Assembly (NCBI RefSeq): GCF_028609845.1
Contig: NZ_CP063191.1
Span: 558,001 to 622,000, forward strand
Reading direction: 5' to 3'
From: Corynebacterium heidelbergense
Lineage (GTDB): Bacteria; Actinomycetota; Actinomycetes; Mycobacteriales; Mycobacteriaceae
DNA length: 64,000 nt
A model generated the notes under the pieces. That model saw only the letters and a list, made by a program, of their open reading frames with translations, made no database searches and was not told where the DNA came from. Below, one piece after another: positions 18,895-28,467 of this stretch. Position 1 is the stretch's first letter. Each line of letters opens with the position of its first letter. Both the position numbers and the translations under genes were made by a program.

Positions 18895-19306
18895 ACAGTC
18901 TGCTTGCGTTAGGGGGGCGATTGGTAGTGGGGAGCTTGGTGGGGCTGGTGAGGTAAAGCGGGTTTGGGAGGCGGGGCCGGTTTGCCTGGTGTGGGGGCGC
19001 AGCGGCTTTCTTTTTTTGGGGGTGGGGGGCGTTTTCCCGGACGGTTGGTGGGTGGTGTTTCCGGGTTTTGCCTGGTGGCGGGTTCTGAGGTGTCCGGGGT
19101 TTTGCCCCTAGCTGTGGGAGCGTGGGGTGGAAGTGGCGAGAGTGGTGGAAGTGACGGTAATGGCGAAGTGGCGGGCGGGCGAAGGGGGGGGCGGGGAAGG
19201 GGGTCATAGTCGAAGCAGCGCCCCCCCCTGCCGCGGGCGCTAGGCTCCTGGCGTCCGGAAACGCGAGACCCCTACTGCGGGCGCCAGGCCCCTGGCGTCC
19301 GAAAAT
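18895..19306. other. Intergenic region between convergent prfB and putA
   Basis: About 410 bp without a gene, very G-rich. It contains GTTTT element copy 2 and, at 19246-19300, two copies of a short CCTGGCGTCCG(A)AAA motif about 40 bp apart. Confidence 0.6.
19026..19108 (+). repeat. GTTTT inverted-repeat element, copy 2
   Basis: Arms GGGGC-GTTTT-CCCGGAC and GTCCGGG-GTTTT-GCCCC match the consensus exactly, with about 48 bases between them. Located between the convergent prfB and putA genes; same chromosomal orientation as the other five copies. Confidence 0.9.
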
Positions 19307-22300
19307 CTACGGCGTCAAGCCATGGATGTAACCGAACCGATGCTCGGTCGTCGAAATCGCCTGCTCCAGCAGCAACGGCAGCAACTCGCGGCGCCCATCC
19401 GGCAGCACATCGCGGTCCAAAATCACCGACCCGGACTGCGCCGCTGCCTCGTAGAACGCCTCCGGGCTCGCCCCCAACGCCCGCACTCGCGCCGACTGGG
19501 CGGTAGAGACCTCCGCGGCGAACTCCATGTCGTTGCTGACCCGCATCCGCTTGCCCAGCTCCCCCCACTCCAGCGCGACCTCCTGCGTCGCGGAAACGTC
19601 CAGCTCCGTCCCGGTCGCCGCGCTCGCCAGGTACAGACGCAGCAAATCCCGCGGCCGCGCCCCCGCATTCACCCGCACGCGCAACGGCTCCAGCAGCGGC
19701 TTGTACCGGAACACGTTGGACTCCACCACCAGCGCCGTCTTATCGTGCTCCACCCCAAACTCCGTGGACCAGGCGTGCGCGTCGGATTCCGCCGCCCGTC
19801 GCAGCCACACGTGGTCCTCCTCCGTCAGTTTCGGGGACCCCAGCCCGCGAATCTCCCGTAGCAGTTGCGTGATGTGGGTGGGCAGCGTCCCGGGCGTTAG
19901 CTCGCTGACATCACCTTCCGTCCACACCCCCTGCTGGGCAACGTAGTTCGGCCCGCCGGCCTTCGCCCCGCCGCCGATGGCCGAGTTCTTCCACCCGCCG
20001 AAGGATTGCCGCTGCACGATCGCCCCGGTGATGCCCCGCTCCACGTAAGCGTTCCCGACCTCCACTTTCTCGCGCCACAGCGCGGTCTCGTCGCGGTCGA
20101 TGGTGTGGATCCCGCCAGTGAGCCCGTAGCCGGTGGAGTTCTGCCACTCGATCGCCTGCTCCAGCGTCTCGGCGTGCATGATCCCGGCCACGGGCCCGAA
20201 GCATTCGTGCGTGTGGAACCAGCTGCCGGGCTTCACGCCGTCGCGCAGCCCGGGGCTCCACAACGTGCCCTCCTCGTTCAGCCGACGCGGCTCGACCAGC
20301 CATTTCTCGCCCTTTTCCAGCTTCGTCAGCCCGCGCAGCAGTTTCTCCCCGGGGGCTTCGATCACGCCATTCATCCACGTGGATAGGTCGTGACCGGGGC
20401 CGACTTTGATGGACTTGACGGCATCCACTAGCTGCCCAATGAAGCGCTGGGAGGTTCCCATGGATCCGACCGTGATGATCAGCGACGCGGCGGAGCATTT
20501 CTGCCCGGCATGGCCGAAGGCGGAGCGGTAGACGTCCGCGACGGCCAGGTCGGGGTCCGCGGCGGGTGTGACGATGATGGCGTTTTTCCCGGAGGTTTCC
20601 GCGTTGATGGCCATGCGGGGTTTCCAACTGCGGAACAACCGTGCCGTTTCGGAGGCACCGGTGAGGATCACGGAGTCAACGTTGTCATGCGAGACCAGGC
20701 GTTTCCCGGCATCCGCCTCGTCGGTGTTGACCAGCTGCAGCATGTCCTCGGTGATGCCGGCGCTGCGCAGCACGTCCACGAACACCTCGGCGATCCGGAG
20801 CACCTGCGGCGCGGGTTTGAGTAGCACGCAGGCCCCGGCGGCGAGGCATCCGCCGATGGGGATCGCGATGGGGAAGTTCCAGGGCGGGGTGACGACGACC
20901 GCGCGGTAGGGGGTGAACACGGAGCCCCGCACGCGGTCGAGCTCGCGGGCGGATTCGGCGTAGTAGCGCGCGAAGTCGATGGCTTCGGAGACTTCGGGGT
21001 CCGTTTCGGCGACGGTTTTGCCCGCTTCGAATACGGCTGCGGAGATGAGGCGGCCGCGGTTGTTGGCGAGGGCGTCTGCCGCCCGGTCGAGGATGTCGGC
21101 GCGTTCGTGGCCGGTTTTGCGGGACCATGCGGCGGCGGCGCGGATGCAGCGATCGACGGCGTTGTCGACTGCGGCGGGGTCGGTGATCAGCGGCGATGTC
21201 GCGGGGCCGGGGTTGGCTTCGGGGGATACGAGGCCTTGGGCCCAGGCGCGGTTGGCGGGCAGGGAGGGGTCGGTGTCCGGTTCGTTGACGAAGTTGCCGG
21301 GTGTGCCGCCGGAGCGTGTGCCGAGTTGCTGCGCTTCCTCCTCGAGGCGGTTTTGCGTGCGCCGGGGGCCCGCGAAGGTGGTCCAGCGGTCCCGCACGGA
21401 ATGCCGGAAGCGCAGTTCTTGGGCTTCCATCGGGGACATGCCGCCGAGGCGGGTGGCCGCGGTGTTGTGGTTGCGGCGGTTGGTGGTGGGGGTTGTTTTT
21501 CCTTCTGGACGCCAGGAGCCGGACGCCTGGTCTGCGGTCTCCCCGGCGGGGTCCTCAGCCCCGTCGGGCGCGAACAGTGCATAGAGGAAATTCTGTTTTG
21601 CGCCGTTTTCCTCTAGGCGCCGCACGAGGTAGCTGACGGCGACATCGAAGTCCTCCTTCTTGACCACGGGGGTGTACAGGATGAGGTTGCCGACGACCTC
21701 GCGCACCGCTTTCGCCTGGGCGGGGGCCATGCCCTGCAGCATCTCAATATCTAGCTGGCGTTCCACGCCGCGCTCGACGGCGAGCTCGTGCGCGAGTGCC
21801 ACGTGATACAGGTTGTGCGAGGCCACGCCGACGCGCAGGGTGTCGGCGCGTTCGGGTTGCAGGACCCAGTCGATGAGGCGGACGTAGTTGGCGTCCACCT
21901 CCGCTTTCGTGAGGTACGGGGCCTGGGGCCAGTCGTGGACTTCGCTGTCCACGCGCTCCATCGACAGGTTCGCGCCTTTCACGAGGCGTACCTTGATGGG
22001 CGCTCCGCCGGCGGCTCGTCGCCGGTCGGCGAAGTCGGAGAGCCGCTCGAGCGCGTCGAAGGTATCGGGAAGGTAGGCCTGCAGCACGATGCCGACCTGG
22101 AGGGGCAGGAACTCCTCTTCCGCGAGGAGCTCGGTGAACAGCTTGAGGGTGAGCTCCAGGTCGCGGTACTCCTCCATGTCCAAGTTGATGAATGGGTGCG
22201 GGGTGCGGGAGAGCGCCTGACGGTAGAGCGGCCGGAGCCGTTGCTTGAGTCGCTCGGTGGAGCCCTCCACGTCCCAGTGGTTGAGCTGCGAGACGACGGA

Positions 22301-23023
22301 GCTCGCCTTCACGGAGACGTAGTCGACCCGGGGGTTTTGCAGCAGGCGGATGGTTTCGTCCAGTCGGCGCTGGGCCTCCTTCTCGCCGAGCACGGCCTCG
22401 CCGAGGAGGTTGAGGTTCAACTGGATCCCGTCGGCTTTTGCGCTGTCGAGGAGGTCATCGAGCGCTTGGCTATTGGCGTCCAGAACTAGGTGGCTGACCG
22501 TGTTTCGCAGGTACTGGCGAGCAATGGGCATGACGACGTTTGGCAGCAACGGTGCTGCGACGGCGCCGGCGGTGACGAGAACGGAGGCGATGAGGCCCAT
22601 GAAGCCGGGCACGGGCTCGCGGCGGCGGGTGGGGTGCGCGATTTTGGCGAATTCCGCGGCGGCGACTTTGTTGTCCTCGGGGCGGGCGACGCGGTCGACG
22701 AAGGCGAAGGTGAATTCGACGCCGTGAGGGTCGTGGACCATGTCCGCGAGCTGGTTCGTGGATTTGGAGGTTTCCTTGACCTCGAGCCACTTTTCCGCGC
22801 GGTTGATGGCGCGGTCCACGGCGGCCTCGACGTCGCCGCTGTTTGGGGGCGGGGTGTGGGCGCTGGTGGCGGTGGTGCGCTGCTTGGTGGTGTTGCGCGG
22901 GTCGGGGTTGGTGTCGGTGGTTCGCGGGCAGGGGGTGGTGTTGGTGGCGGTGTCTTGCTGGTCGGGGGTGTTGGTGGTGTTGCGCGGGGAGGAGTTAGTG
23001 CTGCCGTTAGTGGTTGGTCGCAT
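19307..23023 (-). CDS. putA: Bifunctional proline dehydrogenase / P5C dehydrogenase
   Basis: Converts proline to glutamate in two steps: an FAD-dependent proline dehydrogenase domain (about 90-480, with VRLVKGANLSMERVDSE and the DIEMLQGM block) and an NAD-dependent glutamate-semialdehyde dehydrogenase domain (about 590-1100). The second has TPPWNFPIAIPIGG, AETSGKNAIIV (about 806) and the catalytic Cys in GHAGQKCSAA (about 844). At 1238 residues it is a fused PutA without a ribbon-helix-helix DNA-binding domain. The N-terminus (1-60) is an Asn/Thr-rich low-complexity tail. ATG at 23023 has AGGAGA 5 bases upstream. It separates prfB from ftsE together with the next two genes. Confidence 0.95.
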   Translation of the reverse strand: MRPTTNGSTNSSPRNTTNTPDQQDTATNTTPCPRTTDTNPDPRNTTKQRTTATSAHTPPPNSGDVEAAVDRAINRAEKWLEVKETSKSTNQLADMVHDPHGVEFTFAFVDRVARPEDNKVAAAEFAKIAHPTRRREPVPGFMGLIASVLVTAGAVAAPLLPNVVMPIARQYLRNTVSHLVLDANSQALDDLLDSAKADGIQLNLNLLGEAVLGEKEAQRRLDETIRLLQNPRVDYVSVKASSVVSQLNHWDVEGSTERLKQRLRPLYRQALSRTPHPFINLDMEEYRDLELTLKLFTELLAEEEFLPLQVGIVLQAYLPDTFDALERLSDFADRRRAAGGAPIKVRLVKGANLSMERVDSEVHDWPQAPYLTKAEVDANYVRLIDWVLQPERADTLRVGVASHNLYHVALAHELAVERGVERQLDIEMLQGMAPAQAKAVREVVGNLILYTPVVKKEDFDVAVSYLVRRLEENGAKQNFLYALFAPDGAEDPAGETADQASGSWRPEGKTTPTTNRRNHNTAATRLGGMSPMEAQELRFRHSVRDRWTTFAGPRRTQNRLEEEAQQLGTRSGGTPGNFVNEPDTDPSLPANRAWAQGLVSPEANPGPATSPLITDPAAVDNAVDRCIRAAAAWSRKTGHERADILDRAADALANNRGRLISAAVFEAGKTVAETDPEVSEAIDFARYYAESARELDRVRGSVFTPYRAVVVTPPWNFPIAIPIGGCLAAGACVLLKPAPQVLRIAEVFVDVLRSAGITEDMLQLVNTDEADAGKRLVSHDNVDSVILTGASETARLFRSWKPRMAINAETSGKNAIIVTPAADPDLAVADVYRSAFGHAGQKCSAASLIITVGSMGTSQRFIGQLVDAVKSIKVGPGHDLSTWMNGVIEAPGEKLLRGLTKLEKGEKWLVEPRRLNEEGTLWSPGLRDGVKPGSWFHTHECFGPVAGIMHAETLEQAIEWQNSTGYGLTGGIHTIDRDETALWREKVEVGNAYVERGITGAIVQRQSFGGWKNSAIGGGAKAGGPNYVAQQGVWTEGDVSELTPGTLPTHITQLLREIRGLGSPKLTEEDHVWLRRAAESDAHAWSTEFGVEHDKTALVVESNVFRYKPLLEPLRVRVNAGARPRDLLRLYLASAATGTELDVSATQEVALEWGELGKRMRVSNDMEFAAEVSTAQSARVRALGASPEAFYEAAAQSGSVILDRDVLPDGRRELLPLLLEQAISTTEHRFGYIHGLTP

Positions 23024-23251
23024 GATGTCTCCTGTCGTAGTCGTGGGGGCTGTGGCCTGTAGCGAGTGGGGGGGGAGGAGTTGCTCGGGTCTGGTCGTCG
23101 CTTTCAGTGAGGTCGGAGTCGGGCTGGGGTTTGTTCGTGCGCGGTCTGGTGTGTGTCTGCTTCCGGGTCGGTGTGCGCCTGTGCTCGGGTCTGTGATGCT
23201 TGGGTCTAGGTGGGTCGACTAGTCGGACAGGGGTTGGACAGTATCGCCTTT

Positions 23252-23334
23252 GGGGGCGTTTCCCCGGACGGCTCGGGCCAAGATTGCTGGGATATTACCG
23301 GTATCAGGTCTGATAGTGTCCGGGGTTTTGCCCC
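23252..23334 (+). repeat. GTTTT inverted-repeat element, copy 3
   Basis: Left arm GGGGC-GTTTC-CCCGGAC (one T to C), right arm GTCCGGG-GTTTT-GCCCC, spacer about 48 bases with its own sequence. The spacer differs from the G-rich spacers of the other copies, so only the arms are conserved. Confidence 0.85.
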
Positions 23335-24141
23335 TTTTCTGGCGATGCAGCCGGTGCCGGGCGGGTTTCTTGGGGGTTTTGCTGGGCTCGCGGCGCGCCG
23401 TCTCGCTCTCGTCGAGGCGCTGAGTGTCCGTCCCAGGTTGCTTGTCTGCGCCTCGTGACCTCACTTTGTCCCTACTGTCGAGCGTTCTCCGGACTGCCTA
23501 ACGTTCTCCGGGGGATGAGGGTTTGAGAGGGCTGCTCCAGGGATGCACAACAGCGTGTTAGAGCAATGGGGCGGAAGTAACTCGGATGCGCGAGGTGTGC
23601 TTGGCGGTGGGCATGCGACGGAGTTACAGCAACTGGGGACGCGAGGCCGGCTCGGCTGCGGGCCTGAGACAAAGTCGCAGCAACTGGGCTACAGGGCAGT
23701 TGTCGGCGAGGGAAGGAGCTGCCTCAACCAAGAAAAGGGGGCCGCCGCAGATAGCCGTCGTGTGGTGCCGCCAGTTTGGAGCGAGAGCGCAATGCGTACG
23801 TCAGCAGTGCGCAAGGGCGAATGTTCACCCAATTGCTTGTTAAGCCAGCTCCAGACAGATGCCGCTAGAAGCCGTGCACCTTCGCCTGACTTGCCGTTCC
23901 AGCAGAAACGCCCGCGCTTTCCAGGCAAGGGGTGCCCCGAAGTCAGAGCCAGGGCCCGCTTCTCACACGGGTGGGCGGTCCCCGTCCGGCCGCAGTCGAG
24001 CCCTTGAGTCAGCGCTGCTCGTCCTGTGCAAAAGAGTCATAGGCATCCCCAACCGTTGAGGTCTGTGACGGGCGAGTTTACGCAAGACAGAGGAGTTCTG
24101 CAGCGCAATGGCCCGTTTCGCTCTTCCGGTAGCGAGCCTCA

Positions 24142-24225
24142 GGGGGCGTTTTCCCGGACGGTTGATGGGTGTTTCCTCGCGGTTTTGCCTGGTGGTGGGT
24201 TGTGAAGTGTCCGGGGTTTTGCCCC
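24142..24225 (+). repeat. GTTTT inverted-repeat element, copy 4
   Basis: Arms GGGGC-GTTTT-CCCGGAC and GTCCGGG-GTTTT-GCCCC match the consensus; spacer about 49 bases, similar to that of copy 2. Same orientation as all others. Confidence 0.9.
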
Positions 24226-24304
24226 TCAAGGGAGTTGACATGGGGTTCTAGTGGCGGATGGTAACTACGGGGTAGATGAGGTCACGAATTGTGGGGACTG
24301 GCGA

Positions 24305-24449
24305 GGTGGGGGCCCGCAAGTGGCATGCAATGGCCAGGTGGGGTTCGCAAGTGGCACGCAGCGCTGTGGCTGGGGCCCGCACGTCACTTGTAACGCCGTG
24401 GGTGGGGCCCACAGGTGGCATGTAATGGCAGGGTGGGGGCCCGCCAAAG
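24305..24449. repeat. Imperfect ~31-bp tandem repeats
   Basis: About four and a half units of a phrase beginning TGGGGCCCGCA and containing GTGGCATG(C/T)AATGGC. Units differ by several bases and by small indels. There are no unique spacers, so it is not a CRISPR array. It lies about 290 bp before the AbiEi-like gene. Confidence 0.7.
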
Positions 24450-24734
24450 TTGGGGCAGCATCGAAGCCCGCAAGTCCCCGTGCCATGGGTGTGGATAAGG
24501 GCGGAACATTCGGGTGAGCTGTGGAAACGCGAGGGTGGTGGCGTCCTAAAGGGGATTACAGTGACCACAACACCGCCCCCAACGCATCCAGGCGACAACG
24601 CCTCAGACAGGAACCCACCCAACGCATCGAGACGACGACGCACCGAGACAACTCCGCACCCAAACAGCAACCCACCCAGACCAAACCCCTGCCCCGCCAA
24701 CAACGCTAAGCCCCAGAACAAGAAAGGAGGGCGA

Positions 24735-26018
24735 ATGACCATCTACCGGGCCGCTGAGCTGCGGCGACGCGGGGTGAGTAGTGGGCGTTTGCGGGCGTTG
24801 CTGGCGTCGGGGAAGTTGTATCGGGTCGAGCGCGGCAGCTACAGCGACACGCCCGTCAGCGCCCATGTCCGCCTCCGGGCGGCGCAGATGCGGCGTCGTG
24901 GACTGGTTTTCACGGGGGAGACGGCCCTGTTCCTCTACGGCGTGCGCCCGTGCCCAGAGCGGCTGACAGCCCGGATTCCGCGCGGGCATCGGTACCGCGA
25001 TTCTGCGACGTTGACCCTGCGGGAGTCGCGGGTGCGGCGGCATAGAGTCGTCAACGGCGTCCGGGTCGTCACCCCCGTGGAGGCGGTGGCGGATTTCCCC
25101 GCTGCGCTGCCGTGGATGCGCGAGCTGCTGACCAGGGGATACGCCGGCACGAGGGGGCGCCAGGTGTTGGCGGAGGACCTTGCCGCGCTACCTCGCGCGG
25201 TGCCGTCGTGGTTGCGGTCGCTGTTGCAGGAGCTGCCGATCGGTGCTGCGAGTCATCATGAACGACGCCTATACCTCGCGCTGCTGGAGCGTTTCCGCGA
25301 ACTCGCGGAAGTGGACACGGGCACACGAAGGCCAGGTGCCACGAACACACGACGCGCAACCCCAGCGCGCACACGTCACGCGAGCCCCACTGCGGCGCGC
25401 AACCTCGGCCCGGCGGTTCCACCCCTCGTCCTCAACGCGCGGGTCGCCGACTGGATCGTGGACATCATGGTGGGCGAGGACCTCGCCGTCGAAATCGACA
25501 GCTTCCGCTTCCACGGCGACGCCGGCCGCTTCACAATCCCGTCCCTGGAGGGCTGGGAAACGCCGAGCCCGGCTGGCGGTCCATTCATTCCGGACGCCAC
25601 TAACCCCGCGCCCGCTGGACCGATCGTGCCGGGTTCCACCTCGCGCGGCCCGAGGCGGGGAGGGGAACAGGGCGCGATGGGGAGTCCCGTTCACCTGGAC
25701 CTCGCCCGCGCGGAACTCAATGCCCGCGAGCGGACGTTCCTTCTGGATAGGTGCAAGGCGAACTACCTGCAGCGGCGGGGTTTGACGGTATTGAGGTACA
25801 CCACGGATACCGTCGACTACCACCTGCGCGAAGTGGTGGACGAGATCGTGGATACGCTTGCCCGCCGTCGGATGGGGGCTTTGCAGACGGGCGCGTCGCT
25901 TTCGGGCGCATCGCAATCAGGGGGATCGCGTTCCGGGGCAGCGCAGCCGACACCCCTAACGCTCGTGACCGATCAGGGTCCGTGGCGATGGCACTGTGCG
26001 CTGACCACGACGCTTTAA
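24735..26018 (+). CDS. AbiEi-type winged-helix protein with DUF559/Vsr-like nuclease domain
   Basis: 427 residues. The N-terminal 100 residues (RAAELRRRGVSSGRLRALL, then a KLYRVERGSY turn) look like the winged-helix domain of AbiEi-type antitoxins. The C-terminal part resembles the DUF559/Vsr endonuclease fold: VADWIVDIMV...VEIDSF (about 236-256) carries candidate Asp/Glu residues, and RTFLLDRCKANYL (about 333-345) the Lys helix. A Pro/Gly-rich insertion of about 65 residues separates these halves, which is unusual. The C-terminus has short Gly-Ala-Ser repeats. AAAGGAGG lies just before the ATG. Such proteins are common, poorly characterised actinobacterial genes; no toxin partner is adjacent. 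It is convergent with the AbgT gene, 13 bp away. Confidence 0.65.
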   Translation: MTIYRAAELRRRGVSSGRLRALLASGKLYRVERGSYSDTPVSAHVRLRAAQMRRRGLVFTGETALFLYGVRPCPERLTARIPRGHRYRDSATLTLRESRVRRHRVVNGVRVVTPVEAVADFPAALPWMRELLTRGYAGTRGRQVLAEDLAALPRAVPSWLRSLLQELPIGAASHHERRLYLALLERFRELAEVDTGTRRPGATNTRRATPARTRHASPTAARNLGPAVPPLVLNARVADWIVDIMVGEDLAVEIDSFRFHGDAGRFTIPSLEGWETPSPAGGPFIPDATNPAPAGPIVPGSTSRGPRRGGEQGAMGSPVHLDLARAELNARERTFLLDRCKANYLQRRGLTVLRYTTDTVDYHLREVVDEIVDTLARRRMGALQTGASLSGASQSGGSRSGAAQPTPLTLVTDQGPWRWHCALTTTL

Positions 26019-26031
26019 CCCCCTCGAGCCG

Positions 26032-28047
26032 CTACCCGGCGGGGTATGTCATCGGCGTCCCCGGCCCGAGCGGCAGCCCCAGGAGGTACCACACGGCGAA
26101 GAAGAGGAACCACCCGACGAGCATCGCCACGGCAAACGGGAGCGTCAGGCTCATTAGCGTCCCGATCCCGGCCCGCTTGTAGTACCGCTGCAGGAACGTC
26201 AATGCCAGCGCGAAGTACGGGCTCATGGGCGTGATGATGTTTGATGGCGAATCCCCCATCCGGAACAGCATTTGCGTCACCTCCGGCGAGACATTGACGT
26301 ACATGAACATCGGCACTACGACCGGAGCCATCAGCGCCCACTGTGCGGAACCGGAGGTGATGAACAAGTTGATTACCGCCACCATCAAGACGAACAGGGC
26401 GAACATCAGCAGCGGCGGCAGATGCGCCTGCTCCAGCAGCTTGGCGCCGTTGATCGCGGTCCAAGACCCCAGGTTGGACCAGGTGAACCACGCGAGGAAC
26501 TGGGAGACCGCGAAGAACAGCACCATCATCGGCAGTAGCGTCCGGATGCCGCGGATCATGAAATCCGGAATGTCGCCCCATTCGCGGATGGACCCGGACA
26601 GTAGCCCGTAGATCACGCCCAGCAGGAAAAAGGACGCCGCGATCGGCACACCCACGTCTTGAATCAGGGGGCTCTTCAGAACGTTTCCGCCGGGCCCCTG
26701 CAGCGGGGATCCACCGACGAAAAGCAGCGCAAAGTAAATCGCCGTCATGACGATGGCCGCCAACCCGGTGAGTTTCAGGGCCCGCTTCTCGCGCCGTGAG
26801 ATGGTCAGGTTCGGTCCGTCGCCCTCGGCGTTTTCTTCGTTATCGACGCCACCCTCGCCCCGCGCTCCCTCAACTTTCGCGGTGGTGTCGGCGTGGTGGT
26901 CGCCTGGGCCACCCGCGCCGCGCGCCCCCTCAGATGCCCCGGCCGGCGCCGACTTCTCCGCCCCGGCGCCACTTGCGGCGGCGCTCGTGTTGGTGGCGTC
27001 CTCAATAGGATCGGAGCCGCCACCAAAGGCATCCCCGCCGAAGTCGACGGCGTCGTAATCCACCTCATCGTGGTCGACCAGCTCGCGCGCCTTCCTATCG
27101 ACGTACAGCTCCGCCACGGCGGTGACGATGAGCGCGAGAACAAAGGAAGACCCAATGACGAAGAAGTAGTTCGCCAGCGGCGAGACCACGTACTTCGGGT
27201 CCACGATCTGCGCCGCAGACGAGGAAATCCCGGCGAGCAAAACGTCCGTGATGTTCAGCACCAAAGACGCGTTGAACCCTGCGGAGGAGGCCGCGAACGC
27301 TACCATCGCCCCGACGATCGGGGAGCGACCCACCGCCCGGAACGCCATGGCACCCAACGGCACGAGGATCACGAAGACCGCGTCGGAGGCGATGGATCCC
27401 GTCACCCCGGCGAGGGCGACTACGAACGTCAGCGTCTTCGGCCCGACCCGGCTCACCACGCTGCGAATCGCCGCGCTGATCAGGCCGGAGTGTTCCGCCA
27501 CAGCCACGCCGAGCATGACCACGATGATGAGGCCCAGCGGCGGGAAGGAGGTGTAGTTCGTCACCGCCTCAGAGACGATGCGGCTCAGACTCTCCCCGGA
27601 CAGCAGGTTAGTGATGTGGATCGTCTCGTTTTTGTTGGGATCCGTGGCGGTCAGCCCCAGCTTCGAACCCGCCCAACTGGAGATGAGGACGATGCCCCCG
27701 ATAATGACGAAGAGCCAGAAGGGGTCCGGCAGTTTGTTGCCAATCCGTTCCACCGCGCCAAGGAACCCACCGCCGGACTTAGCCTTCTCGTCCCTGCGGT
27801 TGTCCGTGCCTTCGCGCTTGTCCGTCCCTTTGCGCTTGCCCGTGTCCTCCCGCTTGGCTCTATCCTCCCGTTTGCCCGCACGGGAGGAGCCTCGCCCGCC
27901 TTGTGCTTTTTGGAGGTTGCTGCGGGTGGCGTGGTCGGCGGGGGTTGTGTGATCGCCCGACTGCTCTTTGGTATCGCCCGCGAGGTCCCTGCGGTTTACG
28001 TAGTCGGCTGGAGTGGTGTGGGGTGTTGCTTCGGAGTCCTTAGTCAT
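26032..28047 (-). CDS. AbgT-family transporter
   Basis: Inner-membrane transporter of the AbgT family, whose members import p-aminobenzoyl-glutamate or export sulfonamide-type antimetabolites (MtrF and YdaH are the studied cases). The 671-residue protein has an extended hydrophilic N-terminus (about 1-75, with the phrase TTPAD repeated and a Lys/Arg/Glu/Asp-rich stretch), then many hydrophobic segments. There is a charged loop at about 320-425, and family-like blocks such as SGSAQWALMAPV and FRMGDSPSNIITPMSPYFAL near the end. Start: ATG at 28047 with GAGGA upstream; an ATG at 28077 is less likely. Whether it moves folate precursors or drugs is not shown by sequence. Confidence 0.9.
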   Translation of the reverse strand: MTKDSEATPHTTPADYVNRRDLAGDTKEQSGDHTTPADHATRSNLQKAQGGRGSSRAGKREDRAKREDTGKRKGTDKREGTDNRRDEKAKSGGGFLGAVERIGNKLPDPFWLFVIIGGIVLISSWAGSKLGLTATDPNKNETIHITNLLSGESLSRIVSEAVTNYTSFPPLGLIIVVMLGVAVAEHSGLISAAIRSVVSRVGPKTLTFVVALAGVTGSIASDAVFVILVPLGAMAFRAVGRSPIVGAMVAFAASSAGFNASLVLNITDVLLAGISSSAAQIVDPKYVVSPLANYFFVIGSSFVLALIVTAVAELYVDRKARELVDHDEVDYDAVDFGGDAFGGGSDPIEDATNTSAAASGAGAEKSAPAGASEGARGAGGPGDHHADTTAKVEGARGEGGVDNEENAEGDGPNLTISRREKRALKLTGLAAIVMTAIYFALLFVGGSPLQGPGGNVLKSPLIQDVGVPIAASFFLLGVIYGLLSGSIREWGDIPDFMIRGIRTLLPMMVLFFAVSQFLAWFTWSNLGSWTAINGAKLLEQAHLPPLLMFALFVLMVAVINLFITSGSAQWALMAPVVVPMFMYVNVSPEVTQMLFRMGDSPSNIITPMSPYFALALTFLQRYYKRAGIGTLMSLTLPFAVAMLVGWFLFFAVWYLLGLPLGPGTPMTYPAG

Positions 28048-28467
28048 GGGCTGTCCTCGGCTGTAGGCTTTCGGCACCTCCTGTGCGGGGGTTCCGCAGC
28101 AGGGGAAGTGGCGCCGGCTCGCTCCTGTCGCGATCCATTTACCTTACAAAAGGCTCGGGACATCGGCCCCGGGCGCAGTGTGGTGGGCACCCCCGATGGT
28201 TGGTAGGAGCGTGCATTCGGTGGGCAAGGGGCAGGCGTCTGGGGCCCGGGAGGGTCGAGAGGTAGGTGGATAGTGATGTTGGGTTCTTTCATTGTGGACG
28301 CCACCCTCACCGGAATCCGGCGCCACCTTCCCCTCGGTCCCCTCACGATCCGCCAGGCAAACCCGCGCGCCGCACCACCCGCGCCCCCGGTGGCCCGATG
28401 GGCAACAGCAGCAACACCTGCCACAACTGTTTCTTCTGTAACACCGTCTCCGCTAAGGTGGGCACCC
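28048..28467. other. Intergenic region between abgT-type gene and ftsE
   Basis: About 420 bp. It carries a TGGCGTCC octamer (minus strand, 28296-28303). The ftsE frame is open through the right half, but the translated sequence there is not FtsE-like. No hairpin or RNA recognised. Confidence 0.5.

Larger units (their letters stand above)
23024..24734. other. 1.7-kb region without a confident gene
   Basis: Holds GTTTT element copies 3 and 4, an imperfect tandem array (24305-24449) and a TGGCGTCC octamer at 24539. A plus-strand frame at 23543-24007 is open for 154 codons but is compositionally odd, lacks a ribosome site and matches nothing I know. The short phrase AGCAACTGGG recurs around 23627 and 23679. 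The region may be an old insertion or deletion scar upstream of the AbiEi-like gene. Confidence 0.5.

Noticed and set aside
23543..24007. 154-codon open frame
   Set aside because: Odd composition, no start signal, no recognisable protein; listed only under the gene-free region.
24305..24449. Possible CRISPR array
   Set aside because: The units are contiguous and imperfect, without unique spacers, and no cas genes are present.
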